Part shown: positions 12,777-20,447 of the stretch, piece after piece
Layout: each line of letters starts with the position of its first letter
Position numbering within the stretch: position 1 is the stretch's first letter
Assembly (NCBI GenBank): GCA_902797175.1
Contig: CADBRX010000005.1
Coordinates: 1 to 38,052, forward strand
Source of the DNA: an uncultured Coriobacteriaceae bacterium
GTDB lineage: Bacteria > Actinomycetota > Coriobacteriia > Coriobacteriales > Atopobiaceae
DNA length: 38,052 nt
Direction: 5' to 3'
Notes under the pieces: generated by a model
Told to the model about the DNA's origin: nothing
The model's input: only the letters and a program-made list of their open reading frames with translations
Databases searched by the model: none
Made by a program: the position numbers and the translations under genes

Positions 12777-14111
12777 ATGGCTGAGACAGAGGCGCCGCGC
12801 GCGCTGAGGAGAGACCTTGGCTGGCCGACAGCCGCGTCCATCGTGGTCGGCTGCGTCATCGGCGCGGGCGTCTTCTTCAAGCCCTACGCCATCTACCAGA
12901 CCACGGGCGGCGCCCCGGGCATGGGGATGCTCGCCTGGGTGCTGGGCGGCCTCATGAGCATCCTGGGCGCCCTCACCTTTGCCGAGGTCGCCATCCTCAT
13001 CCCCAAGACGGGCGGTATGGTCGCCTATCTGGGCGAGGTCTTTGACGAGCGCCTGGGCTTTCTGGCCGGCTGGATGCAGGTCGTCATCTTCTATCCCGCG
13101 TTTCTGGCGGGCTACGGGGTCAAGGTCGGCACCGAGCTGGCCGAGTACGTGGGCCAGGCGCTCGCGCTTCCCATCGCGATTGCCGTGATCGCGGCGCTGG
13201 TGGCCGTCAACTCGATGGGCTCCAAGGCAGCGGGAAAGGCCCAGGTGGTGGCTACCATCTGCAAGCTCGTGCCGCTCGTGCTTCTCATGGTCTTTGGCTT
13301 CCTGCGCGGCTCGGGCGGAAACCCCGTGCTGACGCCGCTCGTGGGAGAGGGAAAGAGCGTCCTGGGGACGCTCGGGTCCACGCTGCTTGCGGTGCTCTTT
13401 GCCTTTGAGGGGTGGACCAACGTGGGCACCATCGCCGGCGAGATGAAGGACCCCGCGCGCGACCTCCCGCGCGCCATCGTGGGCGGCGTCTCGCTCATCA
13501 TGGCGGTCTACCTGGCCATCAACGTGGCCTACCTCTGGGTCATCCCCGCAAGCGAGCTCATGGGCATCGAAAGCCCCGCCGCCGCGGTCGCGACCAAGCT
13601 CTTTGGCACGTCGGGCGGCACGCTCATCAAGGTGGGCATCATCATATCGGTCATCGGCGCCGGAAACGGCTTTCTCATGTCGGGCTCGCGCGTGGCGTAC
13701 CAGCTTGCCGAGCAGGGCGCGCTGCCGATGAGCCCCGCGCTCGCTCGCCTCAACGACCGCGACGTGCCCGCCAACTCCATCGCGCTCATCGGCGTGCTGG
13801 CCTGCCTGTATTCGCTCATCGGCGAGTTTGACCTCCTGACCGACCTGGGCGTCTTTTCGTGCTGGGTGTTCTACACGCTCACGTTTGCGTGCGTCATGAG
13901 GCTGCGCCAGACTCATCCGGAATGGCCGCGCACCTATCGCGTGCCGCTCTATCCCGTGGTGCCGCTGCTCGCCATCGGAAGCGGCCTCTACGTCATCGTG
14001 AGCCAGCTCTTCTTCTCGGGGCAGCGCGGGCTGCTGATGAGCCTGTGCAGCGTGGGCATCACGCTTCTGGGACTGCCCGTCTACTATGCGGTGAGGCGCC
14101 GTGTCCGCTAG
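12777..14111 (+). CDS. APC-family amino-acid permease
   Basis: I chose the ATG at 12777 (MAETEAPR) after a G-rich site; the longer frame begins inside a palindrome. The 444-residue product has 12 predicted membrane helices. Residues 14-40 carry the substrate-binding turn of APC transporters (SIVVGCVIGAGVFFKPYAIY), followed by GMLAWVLGGLMSILGALTFAE with the conserved acidic residue in helix 2. The helix 6 unwinding motif FAFEGWTNV is near residue 212. It resembles serine/threonine and LAT-type exchangers, so it likely moves neutral amino acids across the cytoplasmic membrane; substrate not provable. The phosphatase gene that follows starts inside its last codons. Confidence 0.85.
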   Translation: MAETEAPRALRRDLGWPTAASIVVGCVIGAGVFFKPYAIYQTTGGAPGMGMLAWVLGGLMSILGALTFAEVAILIPKTGGMVAYLGEVFDERLGFLAGWMQVVIFYPAFLAGYGVKVGTELAEYVGQALALPIAIAVIAALVAVNSMGSKAAGKAQVVATICKLVPLVLLMVFGFLRGSGGNPVLTPLVGEGKSVLGTLGSTLLAVLFAFEGWTNVGTIAGEMKDPARDLPRAIVGGVSLIMAVYLAINVAYLWVIPASELMGIESPAAAVATKLFGTSGGTLIKVGIIISVIGAGNGFLMSGSRVAYQLAEQGALPMSPALARLNDRDVPANSIALIGVLACLYSLIGEFDLLTDLGVFSCWVFYTLTFACVMRLRQTHPEWPRTYRVPLYPVVPLLAIGSGLYVIVSQLFFSGQRGLLMSLCSVGITLLGLPVYYAVRRRVR

Positions 14112-14871
14112 CGTGGGCGCGCTGCCGCACGCCGTCGAGGGCTTTGACCCCGAAGTCAACCTGCGCGACCTGGGCGGCTGGCCCACGGCCGACGGGCGGG
14201 TGGTCCGCCCGGGGCTCATCTTCCGCAGCTCTCGCCTGGACGTGCTGGACGTGGACGAGCTGGTGCGGCTGCAGCGGCTGGGGCTTGCCTGCGTGGTGGA
14301 CCTTCGTCCGGAGGGCGAGGCGGCCGCGCATCCCGACCCGCGCTTTCCCTCCATCCGACACGCGCAGGCCGACGCGGGGCGAGAGGTGCTTGCCACGGAG
14401 GCGCTGGACGGTGCCTCTCCCGACGAAGTGGTCGACGCGCTCGCGGCAAACACGGCGGCGATGGCCTTTGGGAACGCTGGTGCCGCCAAGGTGCTTGGAC
14501 TTCTCGAGGAGGGCGAGGCGCCCCTGCTCTTTCACTGCAACTCCGGACGCGACCGCTCGGGCGTGGTGGCCATGGTCGTGCTCATGGCGCTGGGGTGCTC
14601 CGACGACGTCCTTCTGGCCGACTACCTGCTGACAAACGCGTACCGTGCCCGCTCGCTGGCGTATCTGGAGGAGCGGTATGCCGACGTGCTGCGGCTGGGG
14701 GAGGAATACCGCCCGCTGGTGACGGTGATGGCGGGCGTGCTTGAGCAGACGGGCCACGCCGTGCTTGACGCCATCGACGCCGCCTATCCCTCACGCGCGG
14801 CGTACCTGCGCAAAGAGTACGGCCTGGACGAGAGGCGCCTCTCCCTTCTCCGCGCCCGCTACCTGCGCTGA
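14101..14871 (+). CDS. Tyrosine/serine protein phosphatase, DSP-like
   Basis: A 256-residue protein with the catalytic loop FHCNSGRDRSGVVA (nucleophile C146, R152), the Cx5R signature of the bacterial Y_phosphatase3 group (as in Mycobacterium PtpB). The N-terminal part has the family's NLRDLGGW at residues 18-25, followed by RVVRPGLIFRSSRLDVL, and VVDLRPEGEA as the general-acid/phosphate loop region. Start is GTG at 14101, 11 bases inside the permease gene, so the two are translationally coupled. No signal peptide. Targets may be phosphotyrosine proteins or phosphoinositides; the link to amino-acid uptake is only suggested by the operon. Confidence 0.82.
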   Translation: MSASVGALPHAVEGFDPEVNLRDLGGWPTADGRVVRPGLIFRSSRLDVLDVDELVRLQRLGLACVVDLRPEGEAAAHPDPRFPSIRHAQADAGREVLATEALDGASPDEVVDALAANTAAMAFGNAGAAKVLGLLEEGEAPLLFHCNSGRDRSGVVAMVVLMALGCSDDVLLADYLLTNAYRARSLAYLEERYADVLRLGEEYRPLVTVMAGVLEQTGHAVLDAIDAAYPSRAAYLRKEYGLDERRLSLLRARYLR

Positions 14872-14927
14872 TACGAAAGGGTGGGACCCTTGCGTATCGA
14901 TACGAAAGGGTGGGACCCCTTCGTATC
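14870..14927. repeat. Two direct type A hairpins, GATACG arms
   Basis: Units at 14870-14898 and 14899-14927 are direct repeats; each is GATACG ... CGTATC around AAAGGGTGGGACCC. They lie between the convergent phosphatase and TrmL genes and overlap the phosphatase stop by two bases, so they are probably bidirectional terminators. Confidence 0.7.
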
Positions 14928-14930
14928 GCG

Positions 14931-15521
14931 CTAGGGCATGTGGGGGTAGCCGAGCTGGTGCAGCGCCTCGTACACGACGATCGCCACGGCGTTTGAGAGG
15001 TTGAGCGAGGTGATCTGCCCGGCGCGCGGATCCACGAAGTTGCCGCAGATGTCGCGCGGCATGTCGGGATGGAGCTCGCCAAAGCGCCGGTGCCAGCCGT
15101 CCGCGTCCACGAGCGCGTCGTCGCCCAGCATGGGGATCCGCTCGCAGCGCCCGGGGTTCGCGGCAAGAAGCCCCTGGTCAAGCCCTGCGCTCTCCTTGCC
15201 AAAGACGAGCCAGTCGCCGTCGTGGTACGCGGCGTCGCTGTACACACGCGGGCCGGCCTTGGTCAGCAGGTGCACGGACTCCGAAAGCCCGCCCTCGCCG
15301 CCCACCGACCGGTTCTGCGCGCAAAAGGCGTCCCACGACTCGTAGGTCCGCACGTCAAGGCTCTGCCAGTACGCCAGCCCCGCGCGCCGCACGGCGTCGT
15401 CGGACAGGCTGAACCCCATCGGCCCCACCAGGTGCAGCCGCGCACCCGTAAGCACGCAGGTCCTCCCGATGTTTCCGGTGTTTGCGGGTATCTCCGGCTC
15501 TACAAGCACGACGTTGAGCAT
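14931..15521 (-). CDS. trmL: tRNA (cytidine(34)-2'-O)-methyltransferase
   Basis: A SPOUT-class methyltransferase that 2'-O-methylates the wobble base of leucine tRNAs. Motif 1 is visible at the N-terminus, LVEPEIPANTGNIGRTCVLT (about residues 6-25), then LHLVGPMGFSLSD; motif 2 is LVFGKESAGLDQGLL; motif 3 is SLNLSNAVAIVVYEALHQLG near the C-terminus, forming the trefoil knot. I prefer the ATG at 15521 (MLNVVLVE) because AAGGGACG lies upstream and the family begins here; 196 residues, somewhat longer than the usual 155-160 owing to an insert near residues 55-85. Monocistronic, minus strand. Confidence 0.85.
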   Translation of the reverse strand: MLNVVLVEPEIPANTGNIGRTCVLTGARLHLVGPMGFSLSDDAVRRAGLAYWQSLDVRTYESWDAFCAQNRSVGGEGGLSESVHLLTKAGPRVYSDAAYHDGDWLVFGKESAGLDQGLLAANPGRCERIPMLGDDALVDADGWHRRFGELHPDMPRDICGNFVDPRAGQITSLNLSNAVAIVVYEALHQLGYPHMP

Positions 15522-15677
15522 GGCGTGGCGTCCCTTCTCGCGAACACCCATCATACGACAGGCGCCCGATGGCTGCAGTCCGCGGAATACTTGCCCGCCG
15601 TGCGCGGACGGTATGCAAGAATGCCCCTAAGCCGTCATTTGTCGGCATGTATTGTCCGATAGTCCAAAGGAGTGCCT

Positions 15678-16328
15678 ATGTGGTGTCCCAACTGTGGCAA
15701 CGAGGTTCCTGAGTCCGCCTCGTTTTGCATGAACTGCGGAACCGACCTGCGTCCCTTCAAGACTGCGACGTCCTCTTCGGGCGCAGGGTCGACCGTGACG
15801 TCGATCCCCCTACCCGATCCCGCGCCCGCACCCGCGCCCGCGCCTCAGCCGGCGCAGCACATGGCGTCCGCCACCAACGAGGCGATGCGCCGCGCGCAGA
15901 GCTTCATGGCGCTCCTCGACGAGAAGGGCTACCACTACGACTACCTGCACGAGCGCGAGGGAGACCATCGCGACGGCTTGGTCGCGCTGTCGTTTGGCGG
16001 CGGGAGCTTCTCGTTTGCCTCGATCCGCATCTTCGTCGACTTTGACTACAACAACGCCGGCGAGGGAGATTCCGTCCACATCTGGTGCTCCGGGCTGGCG
16101 TCGTTCCCCGCGGACCATCGCCGCGCCGCGCTCGAGGCCATCAACCAGGTGGGCATCAAGAAGCGCTTCATCCGCTACTACCTCGACAAGGACGGCGACC
16201 TCACGGCCGACGCCGACTTCTGGATCGGCGCGGACTCGGCGGCGCAGCGCACCTTCGACCACATGACGACCTTTGTCGGGGTCATTGACGACACCTACAC
16301 CGACCTCCAGAAGGCCCGTTGGAACTAG
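15678..16328 (+). CDS. Zinc-ribbon plus YbjN-like domain protein (216 aa)
   Basis: The ATG at 15678 follows AAAGGAG. Residues 1-26 are a zinc ribbon, MWCPNCGNEVPESASFCMNC, with cysteines 3, 6, 17 and 20. A Pro/Ala-rich linker follows (about 30-60), then from about 68 to the end a domain like YbjN/type III chaperone folds: helix AMRRAQSFMALLDEKGYHYD, strands VALSFGG and IRIFVDFD, a strand-turn RFIRYYLDKDGDLTADADFW and a final helix ending KARWN. Its role is unknown. The neighbouring gene at 16359 encodes a smaller protein with the same domain; the gap is 30 bases, so they are likely cotranscribed. Confidence 0.68.
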   Translation: MWCPNCGNEVPESASFCMNCGTDLRPFKTATSSSGAGSTVTSIPLPDPAPAPAPAPQPAQHMASATNEAMRRAQSFMALLDEKGYHYDYLHEREGDHRDGLVALSFGGGSFSFASIRIFVDFDYNNAGEGDSVHIWCSGLASFPADHRRAALEAINQVGIKKRFIRYYLDKDGDLTADADFWIGADSAAQRTFDHMTTFVGVIDDTYTDLQKARWN

Positions 16329-16358
16329 GGCATCGAGCGCAACAGAAAGGAGGGTCCC

Positions 16359-16841
16359 ATGGGACTCTTTGGCAGGAAGAGCGAGCCGGCTGCGGAGACC
16401 GTGTCGGAGTCGCTGCGTAAGAAGCGCGAGTTCTGCGCGTATCTGGACCAGAAGGGCACCTACTACCACGACGTGGACACCGACCCCACCATGATCCGGA
16501 TGAACTACGGTGGCGGCGACTTCGTGTTCTCGTCGCTGACGGCGTGGGTCGACTTCGATCCGCCCTCGAACGGCAAGGGCGACACGGTGCACGTGGTCGT
16601 GCCGTCGGTCGCACGCTTCCCGGGGTCGGCGCGCGAGCGCGGCCTGGAGCTCTGCAACAAGATCTCGCAGGACAAGCGCTGGATCAGGTGCTACATCGAC
16701 AATGATGACGACCTCATGGTCGACGCCGACATGTACGTGACGGGCGGCGAGTTTGCGGAGGACGTGCGTGCGCTGGTGGCCATGATGATGAGCGTCATCG
16801 ACGACATCTACGAGAGCGCGCAGAAGGCGCAGTGGAACTAA
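16359..16841 (+). CDS. YbjN-like domain protein (160 aa), paralogue
   Basis: The product begins MGLFGRKSEPAAE, then the same domain as its upstream neighbour: a helix KKREFCAYLDQKG, strands IRMNYGGGDFVFSS and AWVDFD, then RWIRCYIDNDDDLMVDADMY and the shared end SAQKAQWN. The zinc ribbon is absent. Strong AAAGGAGG before the ATG. The tandem arrangement and matching C-terminal motif (KA.WN) show a local duplication with loss or gain of the ribbon. A dimerising or chaperone role could be guessed for the domain, but nothing in the sequence proves it. Confidence 0.66.
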   Translation: MGLFGRKSEPAAETVSESLRKKREFCAYLDQKGTYYHDVDTDPTMIRMNYGGGDFVFSSLTAWVDFDPPSNGKGDTVHVVVPSVARFPGSARERGLELCNKISQDKRWIRCYIDNDDDLMVDADMYVTGGEFAEDVRALVAMMMSVIDDIYESAQKAQWN

Positions 16842-16874
16842 GGCCTCGTAGGGCCTAGCCATAACGGACCCGAC

Positions 16875-16944
16875 TGACTCAGAGGGGATACTCCCCTTGA
16901 GTCATTTCGGGGCTGACTCGGAAGGGATGCTCCCTTCTGAGTCA
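16875..16944. repeat. Two type B hairpins, TGACTC arms
   Basis: Units at 16875-16904 (TGACTCAGAGGGG ... CCCCTTGAGTCA) and 16914-16944 (TGACTCGGAAGGGA ... CCCTTCTGAGTCA) lie between the YbjN pair and the NADH oxidase. Each base difference in one arm is matched in the other, as in a maintained stem. Confidence 0.65.
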
Positions 16945-16963
16945 CGGGGAAAGGGGAGAGGAA

Positions 16964-18307
16964 ATGAGCAAGATCGTCGTCGTGGGTGCCAACCATGCGG
17001 GAACTGCGGCCATCAACACCATCGTGGACAACTACGAGGGCAACGAGGTCGTGGCCTTTGACGCCAACTCCAACATCAGCTTCCTGGGCTGTGGCATGGC
17101 GCTGTGGATCGGCAACCAGATCAGCGGGCCGGACGGCCTCTTCTATCAGACCAAGGAGCAGTTTGAGGCCAAGGGCGTGACCATCCACATGGAGTGCCCG
17201 GTCGAGCGCATCGACTTTGACGCCAAGGTCGTCTACGCCACGGGCAAGGATGGCACCGCCTACGCCGAGCCCTACGACAAGCTCATCCTGGCCACGGGGT
17301 CGCTGCCCATCATCCCGCGCTTTGAGGGAGGCGACCTTCAGAACATCCAGCAGGTCAAGCTCTACCAGAACGCGGCGGAGGTCGTGGAGAAGCTCAAGGA
17401 CCCCGCCATCAGGACCGTCGCCGTGGTCGGCGCAGGCTACATCGGCGTGGAGCTGGCTGAGGCCTTCCAGCGCAACGGCCGCCACACGCTGCTCGTCGAC
17501 ATGGCCCCCACGTGCATGGCCAACAACTTCGACCCGGAGTTCTCTGCGCTGATGGCCAAGAACCTCGAGGACAACGGCATCGAGGCGCACTACGGCGAGG
17601 CCGTCGACCACTTTGAGGGCGCAGACGGCAAGGTCACCAAGCTCGTCACCGACAAGGGCGCCTACGACGTGGACATGGTCTGCGTGTGCATCGGCTTCAA
17701 GCCCAACAACGAGCTGGTCAAGGACTCGGGCATGGAGCTCTTTGCCAACGGCGCCATCCTGGTGGACCGCCACCAGATGACGTCCATCCCCGACGTGTAC
17801 GCCGTGGGCGACTGCGCCACCATCTTCAACAACGGCCTGGACGGCGCTCCCGGCTACATCGCGCTGGCGAGCAACGCCGTGCGCTCGGGCATCGTGGCCG
17901 GCCACAACATCTGCGGGACCGTGCTCGAGACGCCGGGCGTGCAGGGGTCATCGGGCATCTGCATCTTTGACCTCAAGATGGTCTCGACGGGACTCACCGA
18001 GGCCGCGGCCAAGCGCGCGGGCATCGACGTCTTGACCACGACGGTCACCGACTGCCAGAAGGCCCCGTTCATCGAGCACGACAACCCGGACACCACCATC
18101 AAGATCGTCTACGACGCCAAGACCCGCGCCATCCTGGGCGCGCAGCTGGCAAGCACCTACGACATGAGCGGCAACATCAACATGTTCAGCCTTGCCGTGG
18201 AGAAGAAGGTCACCATCGACGAGCTGGCGCTCCTCGACATCTTCTTCCTGCCGCACTTCAACGCGCCGTACAACTACATGACGGTTGCGGCGCTCAAGGC
18301 GGAGTAG
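16964..18307 (+). CDS. nox: Water-forming NADH oxidase (FAD disulfide-reductase fold)
   Basis: A 447-residue flavoprotein of the pyridine-nucleotide disulfide reductase superfamily. The FAD-binding start is IVVVGANHAGTAAIN (residues 4-18), with H11 and the redox Cys at 43 in SFLGCGMALWIG, matching the single-cysteine Nox2 type that reduces oxygen to water. A second Rossmann motif, VVGAGYIGVELAEAF, binds NADH near residue 150. TSIPDVYAVGDCA near 270-285 is the flavin-contacting motif. The C-terminal dimer domain follows. It would protect an anaerobe from oxygen and regenerate NAD+. The start follows AAGGGGAGAGG; two hairpins lie upstream and two downstream, so it is monocistronic. CoA-disulfide reductase is the main alternative. 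Confidence 0.85.
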   Translation: MSKIVVVGANHAGTAAINTIVDNYEGNEVVAFDANSNISFLGCGMALWIGNQISGPDGLFYQTKEQFEAKGVTIHMECPVERIDFDAKVVYATGKDGTAYAEPYDKLILATGSLPIIPRFEGGDLQNIQQVKLYQNAAEVVEKLKDPAIRTVAVVGAGYIGVELAEAFQRNGRHTLLVDMAPTCMANNFDPEFSALMAKNLEDNGIEAHYGEAVDHFEGADGKVTKLVTDKGAYDVDMVCVCIGFKPNNELVKDSGMELFANGAILVDRHQMTSIPDVYAVGDCATIFNNGLDGAPGYIALASNAVRSGIVAGHNICGTVLETPGVQGSSGICIFDLKMVSTGLTEAAAKRAGIDVLTTTVTDCQKAPFIEHDNPDTTIKIVYDAKTRAILGAQLASTYDMSGNINMFSLAVEKKVTIDELALLDIFFLPHFNAPYNYMTVAALKAE

Positions 18308-18341
18308 GCACTCGTCCCCGCCGCTTTTTGATGGGGCGCGG

Positions 18342-18420
18342 TGACTCGGAGGGGAGTATCCCCTCCGAGTCAGTTCGGGAGCTGACTCAAAGGGGAGTAT
18401 CCCCTCCGAGTCACTTTTTT
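18342..18420 (+). terminator. Tandem type B hairpins with T-run
   Basis: Two 31-bp units at 18342-18372 and 18383-18413, each TGACTC(G/A) ... CGAGTCA around AGGGGAGTATCCCCT. The second is followed by CTTTTTTC, making this a clear intrinsic terminator for the NADH oxidase and the best evidence that the family terminates transcription. Confidence 0.8.
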
Positions 18421-18651
18421 CAGGAAAGCTGAAGGCTTCTGCTGCTCCTCTGGAGCGGCGCACCTCTCGCGGAGCCCCATCTTGGCTTGGCGGCATGAGC
18501 GGGTATAACCCGCCATGAGGGGAGGCGGTCGCCCATTTGCAATGGTATTGTAGAGACGGCAGGCAGTGTGCGACAAAGTCTCCCCTCTGGTCGTATTACG
18601 TGTGAAGGCCTTGGTTCGAAGGACCGGCAGCACGAGAGAATGGAGTAGCTC
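18421..18651 (+). promoter_or_regulatory. Leader region of the lipoprotein gene
   Basis: A 230-base gap. GCGGG-TATAA-CCCGC near 18501-18515 forms a small perfect hairpin. GGTATTGTAGAG near 18543 could hold a -10 box (TATTGT). GGAGTAG at 18643 is a moderate ribosome site. No gene seen here. Confidence 0.35.
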
Positions 18652-19407
18652 ATGAAGAAAATGGCATCTATCGCGGTTGCCACGGCGCTTGCGTTCTCGC
18701 TGGCCGCCTGTGGCGGCGCGGCACAGACCGAAGCGCCCGTCGACGACGCGGGCGGCGAGGAGGCCGCCGAGGTCACGACCCTCGTGGGCGGCTGGACCAT
18801 CAACGGCGACATCGCCGGCAAGACCATCACCGAGGAGCAGGCCGCCATCTTCCAGCAGGCCATGGGCGAGGTGCTCGGCGTGAACTACGAGCCCGTCGCG
18901 GTCATCGGAGAGCAACTCGTGGCGGGCAAGAACTATGCCTACCTCTGCAAGGCAACCGTGGTTGCCCCCGACGCGCAGGGCGAATGGGTGGTCGTAGTGA
19001 TCTACCAGGACCTCGAGGGCAACTGCAGCTTTACGACCGCCAACCCCATCGACCCCGTCGACCTGCACGTTGTTGAGGGCGACAAGGGTGCCGTCATGGG
19101 TGGCTGGAGCATTCCCGAGTCCCCCGAGGGCGTCGACCTTCCCGCCGATGCCCAGGAGGTCTTTGACGCGGCCGTGAAGGCGCTGGCCGACGAGGGGAAG
19201 GACTACGTCCTGGCCCCGCAGGCGCTTCTCGCGACCCAGGTCGTATCGGGCGCCAACTACCAGGTGCTCTGCCTGGGCTCCGTTGACGGCGGCGCAAGCC
19301 AGCTCCTTGACGTGACCATCTACAAGGATGCGAGCGGCAACGTCAGCGTCAGCTCTGTCGACGCGCTTGACCTCGACTTCTACGTGACGCCCCTCGTCGA
19401 CGAGTAG
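18652..19407 (+). CDS. Lipoprotein with two cystatin-like repeats
   Basis: A 251-residue secreted protein. Residues 1-19 are a signal peptide ending LAAC, with C20 as the lipidated residue, so it is anchored outside on the cytoplasmic membrane. After an acidic linker, two related domains follow (about 40-145 and 148-249). Each begins GGW, has a helix, and carries a QxVxG word: GEQLVAGKNYAYLCKA and ATQVVSGANYQVLCLG. That QVVAG-like loop followed by NY and strands is typical of the cystatin fold of cysteine-protease inhibitors. Inhibitory activity is an inference. It is monocistronic between hairpins. Confidence 0.72.
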   Translation: MKKMASIAVATALAFSLAACGGAAQTEAPVDDAGGEEAAEVTTLVGGWTINGDIAGKTITEEQAAIFQQAMGEVLGVNYEPVAVIGEQLVAGKNYAYLCKATVVAPDAQGEWVVVVIYQDLEGNCSFTTANPIDPVDLHVVEGDKGAVMGGWSIPESPEGVDLPADAQEVFDAAVKALADEGKDYVLAPQALLATQVVSGANYQVLCLGSVDGGASQLLDVTIYKDASGNVSVSSVDALDLDFYVTPLVDE

Positions 19408-19417
19408 CCCCAAACGA

Positions 19418-19471
19418 CACAAAAGGGTGGGACCCCTTCGTGACGTCACGAAAGGGTCCCACCCCTTTGTG
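19418..19471. repeat. Inverted pair of type A hairpins, TCACG arms
   Basis: Left unit CACAAAAGGGTGGGACCCCTTCG and its near reverse complement meet at GTGACGTCAC in the centre, giving arms of about 27 bp with two paired differences. It lies between the lipoprotein stop and the amidase ribosome site, a terminator candidate. Confidence 0.65.
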
Positions 19472-19491
19472 AGGTTAGCAAGGAGGTTGTT

Positions 19492-20286
19492 ATGCGCTTT
19501 ACCGTTGCGCTTGCCCAATGCGCCTACCCGTCAGATCCCGACATGCTGTCCCAGGTTGACGCCTGGTGTGAGGAGGCCTCCGCGCAAGGCGCCGATCTCG
19601 TGGTCTTTCCCGAGGACCTCATGAGTCCGCGCCCGCTGTCGCCCGAGGAGCTCTGCCAGATCGCCGAGCCCCTCGACGGCACCTTTGCTCGCGGCGTCGC
19701 GGCCTGCGCCGACCGCCATGGCGTCTGGGTCGCCTTCACCCTCTACGAGCGCAACGACGAGGGAGGCCAGCCGTACAACACGGCCGTCCTGGTGGATGAC
19801 GCGGGGACGATCGTGGCCTCCTACCGCAAGACGCACCTCTATGACGCCCATGGCGTGCACGAGTCCGAGCGCACGGGCAGGGGAGAGGCGCTTTTTGTCC
19901 CCGTGGACACGCCCTTTGGCAAGATGGGCCTCGCCATCTGCTATGACCTGCGCTTTCCCGAAGTCGCCCGCGCCGCGGCGCTGGCCGGCGCCGACGTCCT
20001 GCTCCTGCCCGCGGCGTGGCATGACGGTCCCGAGAAGGCCGCGCACTGGGAGACGCTCCTGCGTGCCCGCGCCATCGAAAACGAGCTCTTTGTGCTGGCA
20101 GCCGGCAGGGCGGGCGAGCGCTATGTGGGCAGATCCATGGTGGTCGACCCGCTCGGCCGCGTGCGCGCGCGGGCGCCGGGCAAGGACGAGACGCTCGTCA
20201 TCTGCTCGGTCGACACCGCGGAGGTCGCAAAGGCGCGCGAAGCCATGCCCCTGCTCGCGCACCGCCGCCCCGAGCTCTACGCCTGA
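19492..20286 (+). CDS. Carbon-nitrogen hydrolase (nitrilase superfamily amidase)
   Basis: A 264-residue single-domain enzyme, the usual length. The catalytic triad is visible: Glu in VVFPEDLMS near residue 42, Lys in YRKTHLYD near 113, and Cys in GLAICYDLRFPE near 150. The segment after it, LLLPAAWHDGPEKAAHWETL then RARAIENELFVLAA, fits the omega-amidase/deaminated-glutathione amidase branch, cytoplasmic amide-hydrolysing enzymes. The exact substrate cannot be read. The ATG follows AAGGAGG. It is monocistronic between a type A hairpin pair and a broken gene remnant. Confidence 0.82.
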   Translation: MRFTVALAQCAYPSDPDMLSQVDAWCEEASAQGADLVVFPEDLMSPRPLSPEELCQIAEPLDGTFARGVAACADRHGVWVAFTLYERNDEGGQPYNTAVLVDDAGTIVASYRKTHLYDAHGVHESERTGRGEALFVPVDTPFGKMGLAICYDLRFPEVARAAALAGADVLLLPAAWHDGPEKAAHWETLLRARAIENELFVLAAGRAGERYVGRSMVVDPLGRVRARAPGKDETLVICSVDTAEVAKAREAMPLLAHRRPELYA

Positions 20287-20295
20287 CTCTCCTTC

Positions 20296-20411
20296 TCACG
20301 TACTTGAGGTAGCGCAGTTCATGCCGGGAACGCAGAAGTTCTTGAGCGGCCCCTGGTAGATGGCCAGCGGTCCCGGCATCCAGCCCGCGACGTAGCCGTT
20401 GGAGAGCGCGC
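20296..20411 (-). pseudogene. Remnant of a 4Fe-4S membrane protein
   Basis: The minus strand reads NGYVAGWMPGPLAIYQGPL then KNFCVPGMNCATSST and a stop. Its pattern GYV.GW.PG..YQGPLK..CVPG.NC is the N-terminal part of NapH/MauN-like 4Fe-4S proteins, where CPG..NCxxCP normally continues. Here the sequence ends after the second cysteine and an in-frame stop lies upstream as well, so both ends are lost. It occupies the gap between the amidase and the gene ending at 20448. Confidence 0.55.
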
Positions 20412-20447
20412 AGGGCTACGCAGGGCACGTGCAATGTGGCTGCCCGG

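Noticed and set aside
12459-14489. 676-codon open frame on the minus strand opposite the permease and phosphatase
   Set aside because: It is low-complexity His/Asp/Arg-rich translation antisense to two genes with clear motifs, a product of high GC at third positions.
16838-17905. 355-codon minus-strand frame opposite the NADH oxidase
   Set aside because: Antisense to a conserved flavoprotein, and its composition (Val, His, Asp, Gly) is typical of such shadows.
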